Source of the DNA: Haliclystus octoradiatus
Lineage: Eukaryota; Cnidaria; Staurozoa; Stauromedusae; Haliclystidae
Direction of reading: 5' to 3'
DNA length: 64,000 nt
Assembly: GCA_916610825.1 (NCBI GenBank)
Contig: OU744451.1
Coordinates: forward strand, 8,933,441 to 8,997,440
A model generated the notes under the pieces. That model was not told the DNA's origin and ran no database searches. It saw only the letters and a list, made by a program, of their open reading frames with translations. How positions within the stretch are numbered: position 1 is the first letter of the stretch; every line of letters begins with the position of its first letter. Shown piece after piece: positions 49,201 to 58,895 of this stretch. The position numbers and the translations under genes are program-made.

Positions 49201-52200
49201 AAGAACATGCACAAATCCTGCTCCACAATTTGGAGGTAAAGATTGTCAAGAAAATTTAACACAAGATGAAACGTGTGGAGATTCTATCTGTCCAATCCGT
49301 AAGTACATACTTTAGCCTGTACTCTATTGATATATGCCAGTGCGAATGAAATGATAACTGTCTAGTGTACAACTTAACTATCTATTTCATGCTACGCATT
49401 AATGTTGCTCCTGTGAAGACAGGCAATTCAGCGTCCATGCATGGTTTATAAGATGTTCATGATTTCAGTAGATATTTCTACAGGGGTGATACTGCATATT
49501 GCTATGTACAGAATGTGAAATTTGTTCACAAAATCATCATTATTAACCTAAAATCCTTAGCCAAACATCAACATCTTCAATATAAAGTATAGAGTACTGA
49601 TTCAGTACTGCTCAAAGGTACAAATAATGGATATTCCATTAATTCTCCAAGCAATTGCTAGTTTATCATATGCTAGAGAAGAATTTCAATGATCTTTGTT
49701 TTGATTAACAGATGGAAATTACACTGCATGGACAAGCTGGAGTGAATGTAGTGTGACATGCGGTCAAGGTGTCACAGGAAGAACAAGAACATGTGATAAT
49801 CCAATACCTCAATATGGTGGAGATGATTGCGTAGGTGACCCAACAGAGACCCAGAAATGTTTATTGCCAATCTGTGCAGTCGTTGAAATTGAAGGGGAAC
49901 CAATTCAAAGTAAGTTATAATAGACAACTGCAAACTATATGTCATTCAAACATTCAATCAATTCTCAGTGATAAACATGTAATAACACCTCTATCAAAAC
50001 AGTTGATGAAAATGTTCATGGGAAACAGGTCATTTGAAGTTTCTGATCAGTTCATGAACTGTTCATACACTATTCATTGAAGAACTCATGAAAACAGATT
50101 TGTGAGCAATGCATATTTCCATTTTATAAACAAAGTATTATTCATGAATGGTTCAAATTTTGTTTATAAGCTGCTTATGAACATTCTATAAATGTTCGCA
50201 AAGTTCAACAACATTTCATTAACAATTCATGAAAAAGAAATGTAGCAATGAACAGAGAACAATAACAGTAGAAGATATATGAACGTGTCCAATGAAACAT
50301 TAATGAAAAGCATTCAAGATTATTGGAGTTTGAAAATTATAGGTTCAAGAACTCCATACTACATATAGGCGTATCCAATCAAGTCTTTCCATGATATATG
50401 ACATGTGCACTCAAAACTGGGACAATTTCTCATGCATTCTGAAAGAAACCATAATATCTTATTGCCATATATACCCCCTCAACTTGACCAGTAGCTAACT
50501 GATACCTTCAGTTTTACAATGATTTAAATTTTTGGTTGTTTTCAGCATGTAACAAGACACTTGATATTGGTGTTGTAATGGATGCATCCAAGAGTGTTGG
50601 CGCTGCCAATTATCAGAAGATGAAAAATTTCTTTATTGGTTTGACCATGGTCACAACTGTTTCAGAAAATGGAACACATTTTGCTGTATTGCATTATTCA
50701 TCAGCGCCATTTACTGATGTCAAATTTACACAAACACAATACTGGGACAGAGATACTCTTGAAGCTAAAATCAATAGGATTTTCTATTCCAAAGGTAAGC
50801 CAAGAGTCTTCCTCAACATCTGTTTCCAATGCCATTTATAGATAAGTGTGGCATTAGAGCATTGGGTAGGGCTTTGGGCATTTGCCTGCAGGGTCTTGGG
50901 TTCGATGACAGGAAAACTATCGGTTGGAATAAGAAGAGCATCTGGCCATAATTCACATGCATGTTTGTAAAAAGCTACTTGCTTACCAAGTTTGTGTGTG
51001 GGGGGGGGGGATTATTGAATCAGAAAAGAAAATATTATGTTGTCTCATCATCACTGTAATCAAATATTGAAAAGATGTCCATTGCTTGAATCTCACGAAT
51101 AAAAGAAATTAATTTATTGCCAGTGAAGTAATTTTAATATTAAATCATAGTGAATATCAATTAGTACCATAATATTGTTAAAAAAAGAATGAATAAAAAT
51201 GTTGCACTTTGTCACAATAAATTCTGACCTTCGTTTAAATATGCCCACAGCCCCTACAGATAATATTTTTGAGTCCCTGAACAGTTTTTGAACTTTTCTA
51301 ATATTCATGAATTGTTCGCGAACACATTGAAAACAGCACATAAATGGCTCATGAACTAGTCAATCAATAATAAATGGCCTGTTTTATGAAATTTCCATGG
51401 ACTGTTTTCACAGGGGAAAATCAGATGTCACATCTGAGACTAGTAAAGAGAATCTACCATTCTACTACTTTCTGGGAATAGAAAAGTGGCTCAGAGTGAC
51501 AATGAATTCATCTATGCAAATCTATGTCTTTTTCAAGCTCAATCTATTCTTCTAAACATTTTATGTGGCTTCTCAAATGAATCCTTGGTTCAAGTGTTGT
51601 GTAGGTAGAAGTGTTGGAAAGTGAAATTTGTCACTTTACACTTGGCAAACCCAGCTTATGTGGCATGGCAAAACTAACGGCGATCTGTGTAGCTGTACAA
51701 GTTCACAGTGACGTAAAAAGAGTGACTTACAGTTGTTGTGAGGGTAGATCAGATGACCGAGTAGCTCAAACGTTAGAGCATTGGACTGGACATTCAGAGA
51801 TTGTGGGTTCAACTCCCACACACAAACATGCTTTACAACAATTTCCTAGATTTTAACAAGGAGTACTAATTGCTACTTATACTTTAACACTATGTGTGTG
51901 ATCATACATTACAGGAGCCACCGAGACCGAAGATGCATTGAACCGCGCTAACCGTGACTTCTATTGTGATACATGCGGATTAAGAACCGACTCTGCTAAA
52001 GTATTGATTGTGATGACGGATGGAAAGAGTTCATCAACACCAGAACAACTCGGTACTGCAGCACAAGTGATCAAGGTTAGTTAATACTGTTTACAATTAA
52101 GAATTTGCTCTTAAAAAGTGAATAAAAGAGACGCTTAAATTACTTGACTATCCAATACACTGTAAATTTAGCCAGTTTTATCCATGAATAAACCAAACAA

Positions 52201-52828
52201 TTAATGATGTTAATTGTGCAAGATAACTCTTACATAAGTAAAGAACATACCAGGTAAGTTATAAGATCAGATTTAACTTAGCTACTACATCACTGCATTG
52301 CTAATGCTTTCATCTGCAAGTCAGGAACAATAAATGGAGCCACGCTGAAACACTTCGAAAGGGTTTGACACTTGATTTGTATTAGAATCAAAAAACAAAT
52401 TCCGCTGAAAAAATATTTTATATTAAAAAAGTATATTTTTTGTTAAACAGAACAGAAAGTAGATTAGATAAACCAAAGATTGCCAGGATCATGATCGCAA
52501 AACAGTGATTCTAATGTTGAATAGCGAAACCATTTCACGTTCATGAACTCTTGAACTGTTGCAGGGGAAAAGTTAGCTTTTATAGATAGTTATATAGTCA
52601 ATATTACTTATGCTATCCACTATCATACATTCTAACTGTGTAATTATCTTCTAGGATAAGGGAATTACTGTCTTATCAATTGGTATTGGTGAAACAGTTG
52701 ATCTAGATGAATTAGTATACATGGCAAACGACGAAGGCCATGTTTTCTATCTCAATGATTTCGATGAGCTGCTTTCAAGACTTCAAAATATTCTTGATCT
52801 CTCTTGCGGAAAATTTTCTGACGAGTAA
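29045..52828 (+). CDS. Secreted protein with 29 TSP1 repeats and a C-terminal vWA domain (coadhesin-like), ~2002 residues, 35 exons
   Basis: Exon 1 (29045-29090) encodes a signal peptide, [16 protein letters not shown]. Exons 2-3 (30552-30726, 31075-31298) encode an N-terminal Cys domain with [33 protein letters not shown] and [13 protein letters not shown]. Exons 4-32 each encode one TSP1 repeat. Exons 33-35 encode a vWA domain. All introns are GT-AG and the phases join without a break over 6009 nt. The reading ends at TAA 52826-52828, but that TAA overlaps a good donor (GA/GTAAGT), so a spliced longer form is possible. No membrane segment was seen, so the product is expected in the extracellular matrix or mucus. 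TSP1-plus-vWA proteins are known from cnidarian skeletal and matrix proteins such as coadhesin and, in other orders, from hemicentin and apicomplexan TRAP. Binding partners cannot be read from the sequence. Confidence 0.85.
30552..31298 (+). other. N-terminal Cys-rich domain of the TSP1-vWA protein (exons 2-3)
   Basis: About 133 residues over two exons joined in phase 2. Eleven or so Cys include GCYHD, CKCAEE, GECWSG, STTCISS, NKCDD and ECVGEAF. The WSG and YFGLQFYGE words occur in extracellular proteins of marine invertebrates as I remember them, but I know no Pfam name for this unit. It could be a lectin-like or WSC-like carbohydrate-binding domain, which is inference only. Confidence 0.55.
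31855..31990 (-). mobile_element. tRNA-derived SINE (family 1) in an intron
   Basis: Read on the minus strand: an A-box-like TAGCGCAGTTGTTAGG, then a B-box-like GGTTTAATTCC, then GGAGCACTATTGGTTGGCGT. The same tail follows GGTTCAATTCC at 57560-57605. Such internal RNA polymerase III promoters mark tRNA-derived SINEs. Confidence 0.6.
38865..38985. mobile_element. Fold-back MITE with a hammerhead-like motif
   Basis: Arms 38871-38919 and 38935-38982 are near-perfect inverted repeats (CTTCAAGTTTCACACCAG against CTGGTGTGAAACTTGAAG) around a 15-nt loop. The left arm, on the minus strand (38885-38926), reads CTGATGA, stem II CACC/GGTG, GAAAC, TTGAA, GTA, with weak stem I partners. In the right arm CTGATGA has decayed to TTAATGA. 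It lies in the intron between TSP1 exons 15 and 16 of the gene. Confidence 0.75.
38885..38926 (-). ncRNA. Hammerhead-ribozyme-like motif in the 38.9 kb fold-back
   Basis: Same order as at 8987-9028 but with a different stem II (CACC pairs with GGTG), so both sides of the stem have changed together. Stem I is GCGA against GTGG, allowing two G-T pairs. The triplet is GTA. Confidence 0.4.
46764..46951. mobile_element. Fold-back MITE of the 8805 family
   Basis: Arms of about 85 bp (AGAAAGGAGTCAGAGACCAC against GTGGTCTCTGACTCCTTTCT) around a short A/T loop. The left flank GTGCCCAATG...GACAGAGCTGTAAATAATAATA parallels the flank at 8770-8812. Hammerhead-like cores lie at 46862-46905 (plus) and 46812-46852 (minus, stem I with one mismatch). 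The element is intronic, after TSP1 exon 28. Confidence 0.8.
46862..46905 (+). ncRNA. Hammerhead-ribozyme-like motif in the 46.8 kb fold-back
   Basis: CTGT (46862-46865), CTGATGA (46866-46872), stem II TGC/GCA, GAAAC (46888-46892), loop TTAAAA, triplet GTA (46899-46901), ACAG (46902-46905) pairing with CTGT. Confidence 0.4.
48042..48209. repeat. Mariner-like MITE
   Basis: TACAGTCTAACCT at the left end is roughly mirrored by AGGTTTTACTGTA at the right end, 168 bp apart. TA flanks the left end. The short TIR starting TACAGT and the TA target fit Tc1/mariner-derived MITEs. It lies in the intron after TSP1 exon 29. Confidence 0.4.
50855..50995 (+). mobile_element. Degenerate tRNA-derived SINE
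   Basis: Contains TTAGAGCATTGGG (A-box-like remnant), GGTCTTGGGTTCGATGACAGG (cut here as GGTCTTGGGTTCG and ATGACAGG; B-box-like) and CTATCGGTTGGAAT. It resembles family 1 at 57525. It is intronic in the vWA region. Confidence 0.4.
51750..51835 (+). mobile_element. tRNA-like SINE head
   Basis: GAGTAGCTCAAACGTTAGAGC fits an A box (shown here as TAGCTCAAACG), and GTGGGTTCAACTCCCAC is a T-arm-like stem-loop with a B box. The would-be acceptor ends do not pair, so it is not a functional tRNA gene. A tRNA-derived retroposon is more likely. Confidence 0.5.
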
Positions 52829-52954
52829 GTTCAAGTTTGCATCGTTAAATAATAAATTAATCTTCTATTGTTTGTTTACATTTGCCAATACATAATCACT
52901 TCATTTAATGTGACTTTTTTCTTAGCTCTATGGTAGAAATGTAGCCTTATCAAC

Positions 52955-53370
52955 AGGGTTGACTCATAAAAGATCGAAAATCAAAATTTGTACCTCAATT
53001 TTTTGTACCAAATAACTTGATGACGTCATACTGTTGACATTTCCATCATGACGAGTGAGCGTGATAAGATCACGACAGCTAACGAGCATCCATCCATAAC
53101 AACAACACAATTTTGCAATATTTTGTTTTAAAGGAACAAATGCTCGATAGCTGTGGTGATCTTATCGCGCTCAATCGTCGTGATAGGAATTTTAAAAGTA
53201 TGACATCACTTAACTTTCCTTCTCCATTTTTCATGATTTGAAACTCACACTTTTCCAAATGCTTGTTTCTCAAAAAATACTTCTTTGCTTATCGGAAAAT
53301 CTTTTGCAAAGTAATAAAGTCACTTAAAAAAGTAAACATTTAGATTTTCGATATTTTATGAGTCAACCCT
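52955..53370. mobile_element. Fold-back MITE with ~29-bp inverted ends
   Basis: AGGGTTGACTCATAAAA at 52955 is mirrored by TTTTATGAGTCAACCCT ending at 53370. Inner blocks GATCACGACAGCTAACGAGC and the complement-like CGATAGCTGTGGTGATCT extend the pairing around a central loop. No coding content. Confidence 0.8.
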
Positions 53371-53433
53371 ATTCCTTTTGGTTTACAATACATTTGTACT
53401 TTATCTACATAACTATTAGTGATTGATATCCAT

Positions 53434-53892
53434 TATAGACCGAGCGCCACATATCTAAAATGGCAGGTTTCTTCGGGCAACTTGAAATTCACACAAAATG
53501 TTCATAAAAATAACATAAATACTTTGCCGTTTCTTGTTTTAGTCAAACTTTATTGTGGAGCTCATCAACAATGAATTTGTAAATCATTTCATGGTCAGAG
53601 CCCTCTTAATTCATACATTTCGTGTTTTCGTCATGCTTCTATGGATTCGCAAAATCAAGGGAGAACAAAAGAATCACAGACCATGAAGCTCATATGCAGC
53701 ATTTTCTCAAAACGATAAGAAGGCGTTGACCGTGAATCATGAAATATAAATTGGATTTTTGAAGGGTTCACAATAGAATTTAATTGAAACAAGAAACAGG
53801 GGATTGTTCAGCATATTTTTATGAACACTTTCATGTGATTTTTAAGTTGCCCGGAGAAACCTGCCATTTTAGTTCTGTGGCGCTTAGTCTAT
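53434..53892. mobile_element. Fold-back MITE with ~50-bp inverted ends
   Basis: The left arm (TATAGACCGAGCGCCACA, then TAAAATGGCAGGTTTCT and CGGGCAACTT) pairs with the right arm ending TGTGGCGCTTAGTCTAT. It lies 63 bp after the previous fold-back and directly abuts a SINE. It is a different family from the 52955 element. Confidence 0.85.
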
Positions 53893-54195
53893 TAGGGGAA
53901 GATTAGCTCAGATGGCAGAGCAACCTAACTTCAGATCAGATCATTTCTGATGGACTGTGGTTCAAATCCCCCGAAGGTCAACTCAGCCTTGACTTTATCC
54001 AAAACATCAAATGAGTACCATCTGAGAAGGTCGGACGGAATGGTCCAGAGGGAATTGCATTGTGAGTAGCTGCGACGCATCGTTGCGCATTGACAATCAA
54101 GACCTATCTGCTATGAGATCTGTTAAAATTGAACTGCAGTGTCGCAGCTGCGATCAACAGAGAGCGTTCAAAATCATTCTGAATTGCACTGACTT
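53893..54195 (+). mobile_element. tRNA-derived SINE (family 2), plus-strand copy
   Basis: GATTAGCTCAGATGGCAGAGC (A box within TAGCTCAGATGGC) and GTGGTTCAAATCCCCCGAAG (B box) form the tRNA-like head. The body has AACATCAAATGAGTACCA, CAGAGGGAATTGCATTGTGA and TTGCGCATTGACAATC. The whole ~300 bp recurs on the minus strand at 61272-61558. Confidence 0.8.
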
Positions 54196-55865
54196 GGCAG
54201 CAACACATTATATTATTGAAGTACATACAATTCACGGAGTAGTATGGATGCTATATAGTTGTAACAGCAAGTCATAGAAACCTAGTAAATAGTATTTCAC
54301 TAACAACAAGGCCCCAGTGAAGGCACAGTATCTACAGTAGCAGTAGTAAGTTTAGTCCAAACATAAACAAATGCTACGACTTAATAATTTCTCTTGTTTT
54401 ATTCTTCATTTAACAGAGTATGAGCAGATACAGTCTTGTTTACAATTCAAATGCAGCAATTTGAAAAAAGATAAATATAACTATCATGTAAAAGTAGAGA
54501 CTAGATTTTGACAAAATAAGATTTTTGACTTATTAATTAAAGGAATTAAATTATTAATATATTAAAGTCTTAGTGGCATTGTGTCAAATTTAATGTGTAC
54601 TGCTGGATTATCTGCCTTTCTCATGCTCTGGGTATTACTAATAGTTATTAGCAGTGAGATATACAGATAATACTCCATATGTTTGCATTCATCAGTTTAC
54701 TATCATTGTTCTGGAATTTAAATAAATCGCTGTTTCATATGTATAGTAACACAGATTCCCATAAACTGGCAATTGAAAAAGACCATGACAACAGTATTTC
54801 CAGATCTAGTAAAAAGAAGATTCGACATGATCAACAAACTATACTATTAAGGGAGTGGATCTAGTTTCTAACAGCAATGCCAAGGGTCCAAAAATGATTG
54901 ATAATTAGCAAAGATGGGGGAATAACACATCATCACATGTAAAGAGGGTATTGCAGGCATACATTGATGATAGGCCATACTCTTTTGCTCATACACAATT
55001 TCTAACCAATTTTCTGTATTTTGTGCCTCAACAATCAAATATCTTTGACATAATGAGGGCAGTATGCGTTCTTGTCTAACCCATTATTGTGTGCATCAAC
55101 AATAATAACGTGGCACTGCTTGGGAAGGATCAACGGGTACTTTGAATCATATTTATGTGGAAGTTTCATAAGCGTCCACCAACACGCAAGACATTATCTT
55201 CTAAAAGTGGATTTAGCTTACAATTTTAATTGTTCTTAACGATGGTTTTCTGCTCTTGATCAATTCAAGCTCTTTCTTGGACTCTTTTACTTGAAAATAC
55301 TTGATTAATTAACTTTCAGCCGAACGTTACTTCATCTGTCCTTTCATTTCTTCTAATGATACTTGTTTTTTGTATCTTTAGCATAACTATATGACAAATG
55401 TAAGATGTATCTCTTTGAGCCTGCAGCAGCAGCTGTAATCTTTAATTAATCCCACTAAGAATATTTAGTTGTCAATTGGTGTGTGACGTCATCACACAGC
55501 TGTATGTAGCTGGATATAATTTGCCTCTTTCTGTTGGGTCTTCAATTCTTGTTTGATTTTTGCTGGATTTTCTGAAATTCAGGAACCATCCACACCCTGT
55601 CAACATTACTTCTGCCCTCAGGCCGCCCAAATGCATTGGGGTTCTCAGTAGATGTACATCCATTGTTGAGGTGTTGTTACTTCTCTTATATGCGTCACTC
55701 TATTTGCTTTAAATGTCTTATATATCTGTTCGACTCAGTTTGAATATATACGATCACTGTGGAGAAGTCTGCCTATCAATTAAATTTTAGTAACAGAGTT
55801 CTATCTCTTCTATAACACCTACCAACTCATGTTCACTCCATGGGCTGCCTGGAGATCTATATTAT
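54196..55865. other. Intergenic DNA, no gene recognised
   Basis: AT-rich sequence. Part of it near 54420-54476 could be a short 3' exon of the TSP1-vWA gene if the donor at 52825 is used (AG/TATGAGCAG..., then a stop after 14 residues), but this is weak. Confidence 0.25.
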
Positions 55866-55935
55866 CAGTCCTTTGAAAAAAACTTTGTATAACTTAAAGG
55901 TTCTGAATAAATGATGATGATGATGATGATGATAT
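55866..55935 (+). mobile_element. LINE 3' tail ending in (ATG)n
   Basis: TCAGTCCTTTGAAAAAAACT ... AATAAATGATGATGATGATG. The same phrase, with differences, occurs at 58846-58895, so these are 3' ends of one retroposon family with a short tandem tail. Confidence 0.5.
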
Positions 55936-56295
55936 TTAATTATAGCCATTATGGCGTGCCTTTGACCTCATTACGGAATGTCATTGCCTTTGATGGGGAC
56001 ATTCCTAGTGCAAGATTGAATGTCGTCTCTTCGTTGTTAGATGTTATCAAGTATAATGTAATGTCCATTGTTCACATGCAATATAGATGTGCAGCTATTT
56101 ACTCATGTATTCATCAGCATTGAATTTCATAATAATTGCTTTTATCTTCAAATATCTCAGTCTAGTTTTAATCACCATAGCACTGGAATTATTATTCTAC
56201 CTCTGAATACAAAAGGACTTACAAATTCCAATGTGTTATATGCAAAATAAAGACAGAATGCCATCTTTGGTTGGAGTTTCATTTTTGACTTCAAC

Positions 56296-56449
56296 TTAAG
56301 TTGATGCAGTCTTCATTATGTCGCAAAGTGCATCAAGTGTTTTCTCTGTTGACTTCTTGCCAAAATCCAAGTTTAGATCCATTGCTTTATCTTCAGAGGA
56401 AATCCCAACCAAAAACATTGTGGAAGCTATTTTCTTAGGCAAAACCCCT
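56296..56449 (-). CDS. Possible 3'-terminal exon on the minus strand, unknown protein
   Basis: After a possible acceptor (TTTTTTCACAG) the frame reads VLPKKIASTMFLVGISSEDK, then MDLNLDFGKKSTEKTL and DALCDIMKTAST before TAA. The text is protein-like. The acceptor coincides with the terminal repeat of a GTTCATGAAC element, so that element may have supplied the splice site or merely lies next to an older exon. No preceding exon is assigned. Confidence 0.25.
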
Positions 56450-57272
56450 GTGAAAAAAGTTATGAGTTCATGAACGTCAAATTGTCAAAATGACCATGAA
56501 CAGTTCATGAACTGATTTTGCCACATACGATACAGAACCAACTGATTAACACAATCAAATACTGATTTCAAACTCAAATTTCAAACATATATTTCATTTA
56601 ATATGTAGCAGTTAATACAGATTGGTTTTTTAAATTAACAATACAAAAAAATGTTACAAATTGTCGATAATTAAAATAATATAATTTAAATCAAAATAAC
56701 AAACAAAATTACCAAATATGTAAATACGATAATCTAATACAAAACATTAATAACTAATGAGCAAGCCCATCAAAACTTAGTATGTAAATTATGATAGAAA
56801 CTGTGCATGCGCATAATAAACAAACAATATATCGTTTACAACAAACATGTATTGGATTAGCATACCAGTTGATAATGCATTCAATACAGCAGTTGATATA
56901 AATTCTTCAGAGATATTTACAAAGATTAGATTTTTAAAAGCCTAATTCACAAAGTTTTATATCTTTTTGTGGAAGATTTTGTTGGTTACAAATCAGCGTT
57001 TCATTAAATTTACATCAGAATGTCGGTTTAGTACTTGGTTAATGAAGTAAAGTTCATGAATAGAAAAGTGCTGATTGTTGAACAAAGACTGACTAAAATG
57101 TCCCAATGCATCATAATAAATTAATTAATATTCAATAATATCGATCTTACTGTGTCTTTCATCATTTTTATTGTACTCTTTGTTTCTTCTTTCTTTCAAT
57201 ATAACTTCTAGGTGAATCATGTTGATCGTTATTCTACAATGATAAAAAATTATAATTCAGGAAAATAGTTCA

Positions 57273-57425
57273 GGAGTTCATGAACGTTAATTGGCCCCAA
57301 ATAATGATGAACTGTTCATGAAATGTTCATGAGCTGTTCATGAACAGTTCAGGAAAATTGGAGCCATTTAACGTTCATGAACTGTTCATGAACTGTTCAT
57401 GAACTCCTGAATTGTTTTTTGCAGC
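57273..57425. repeat. MITE built from GTTCATGAAC palindromes
   Basis: Contains many copies of the self-complementary word GTTCATGAAC and variants, inside larger inverted ends (CAGGAGTTCATGAACGTTAA against TTAACGTTCATGAAC...CTCCTG). It is the clearest copy of a family that also appears at about 47230-47650, 49985-50245, 51290-51420, 56440-56520, 59990-60020, 63230-63360 and 63800-63875. Confidence 0.75.
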
Positions 57426-57524
57426 GGTTTATTTTACAACTGCAAGTAGAGTACTTTAAGCTGATGCTCATTGTTAACTGTTAATTAGTTATGTTTTATC
57501 GCTTTATAGCATTATATAAAAATG

Positions 57525-57670
57525 TGGAGCTCTAATGCACGTGTTAAAGGAGTTGGACAAGCAAGGTCTTGGGTTCAATTCCTGGCAGAAGCACTATTGG
57601 TTGGCGTCGCAAAGGGCAACTGGACATCAAACTCACACAAGCTCCAAAACCACTTACTTATCTTACCCGA
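57525..57670 (+). mobile_element. tRNA-derived SINE (family 1), plus-strand copy
   Basis: GGTCTTGGGTTCAATTCCTG carries a B box and is followed by GCACTATTGGTTGGCGTCGC and AACTCACACAAGC, as in the minus-strand copy at 31855-31990. The A-box part is degraded. Confidence 0.6.
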
Positions 57671-58845
57671 TTTGTGGTAAAATGATAATGCAACAAATTA
57701 GCGTGTTTAACTGTTTGTTGCAATTGCATAGAGTAATCCTTGAAAACGTTTTATGCAAATAATTTCAGAATCTCAAAGCATTTAAAATTAATAATTAGAT
57801 AAGAAAAGGAAGAGCCTTCATATCAAAATCAGCTTAAAATTAAAACATTACCGGTATACACCTAAACACATGAAAAGTATTCAGCATTTTAATTAAAAAA
57901 GTGTAGAAATAACAGCACATAATTATCATACCGTATAATATGGTTCTTGTAAATCTCGATTGAAAAATTTCCTTTTGACAATCTGGATAAAGAAATAAAA
58001 AAACTATAAAAAACCTTTCTACTGTATTGAAATGTAGACATAAAATTATCTTTGGTTAAATTCAGTAATTATTCGATCTACAAAATAATGTGGGGCTAAT
58101 AAAAATCTACACTTTTAGTGTTGGTTTAAATTTTGAGATATAGAGACTGACTTCAAAGTTAGGGTAGATTGTGTTTTGTCAAATCATTCAATAAATTGTG
58201 GGCTAGATGTTATTTCTGTTTACATCTGGTCATATATGCTGGTATGGTATCGTTTTATTGCTTGATGCTCACACAATTCCATAACCCGCAGCAGAGAATT
58301 GTTGTAAAATCCTTCTATTCATTTTGAATGAGAATTGCCTTCTTGTTCAAGGCAAGGGCTAGCGTGATAAATTAGGGGCCCTTAGGGATTTTGCAAACAA
58401 GGGATTTTCTATTTTACACGCTGTCAAAATTCTCAAAACGTCTTAAATACCCTGTAATAGAGGTGTGCGTTGGATCGGATTTCCCGACAAGTGACCACTT
58501 TAAAAAATATTTCCAAAATCCGATTTAATCCAACAGAACAATGTCATATAAAATATACATTTATACATCCATAATAACATACACATCAGGTGAAGCCATC
58601 GCCATTCATTTCAACATGCTGTTGCTCACATGCGGAATGATCTATCTTCTACAATGAAGGAGGTTTCCAAAAGGAATAGTTCAAAAGTCTCCTTGAGAAG
58701 CATTCACATACTAATAAAATGCTGCATTTTAACTGTTAAGCTCGTATTTGATTAACCTTCTGGTAGCTGTATATACATACATAAATGTATGTATTAATGT
58801 AATCAATTATTTTATGTGTAATTCCTTAGTTTATCACGTAAATCA
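57671..58845. other. Intergenic DNA, nothing recognised
   Basis: AT-rich with no coding-like frame longer than chance and no repeat I could classify. Confidence 0.3.
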
Positions 58846-58895
58846 GTCCTTTCAAAAAGTTGTATGCAGCTTGAAGGTTTCCAAATAAATGATGA
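58846..58895 (+). mobile_element. LINE 3' tail, second copy
   Basis: TCAGTCCTTTCAAAAAGTTG ... AAATAAATGATGATGATG, parallel to 55866-55935. Confidence 0.5.

Larger units (their letters stand above)
31590..49909 (+). repeat. Array of 29 TSP1-encoding exons
   Basis: Exon starts: 31590, 32215, 32964, 33519, 33914, 34643, 35071, 35557, 35852, 36467, 37467, 38284, 39174, 39617, 40003, 40551, 41087, 41716, 42394, 43019, 44104, 44677, 45363, 46056, 46495, 47815, 48439, 49128 and 49712. Twenty-three are exactly 171 nt; the others are 165, 165, 168, 174, 177 and 198. Each begins in phase 1 with DG(G/K/N/Q) and ends CP(I/V) plus one base. The core is WxxW, CSxTCGGG, RxRxCxNPxPQFGGKxC, then three more Cys. 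WxxW can be C-mannosylated and CxxS/TCG can be O-fucosylated. Nineteen repeats keep Ser/Thr at the fucose site and ten do not. Identical length and phase point to tandem exon duplication. Confidence 0.95.
50546..52828 (+). other. vWA domain exons 33-35 of the TSP1-vWA gene
   Basis: Exons 50546-50794, 51915-52075 and 52655-52828. The first has [14 protein letters not shown], the DxSxS part of the metal-ion-dependent adhesion site. The second has GATETEDAL (MIDAS Thr) and [11 protein letters not shown] (MIDAS Asp). The third has [20 protein letters not shown] and ends LSCGKFSDE. All MIDAS residues are present, so divalent-metal-dependent ligand binding is expected. Confidence 0.9.

Noticed and set aside
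34630..49262. Minus-strand and alternate-frame ORFs along the TSP1 exons
   Set aside because: All are shadows of the plus-strand TSP1 exons.
51750..51835. Functional tRNA gene
   Set aside because: The T-arm and A/B boxes are present, but the acceptor stem does not close, so a SINE is more likely.
53893..53975. Functional tRNA gene
   Set aside because: The head looks like a tRNA, but the same head plus a shared 200-bp body recurs at 61.3 kb, which defines a SINE.
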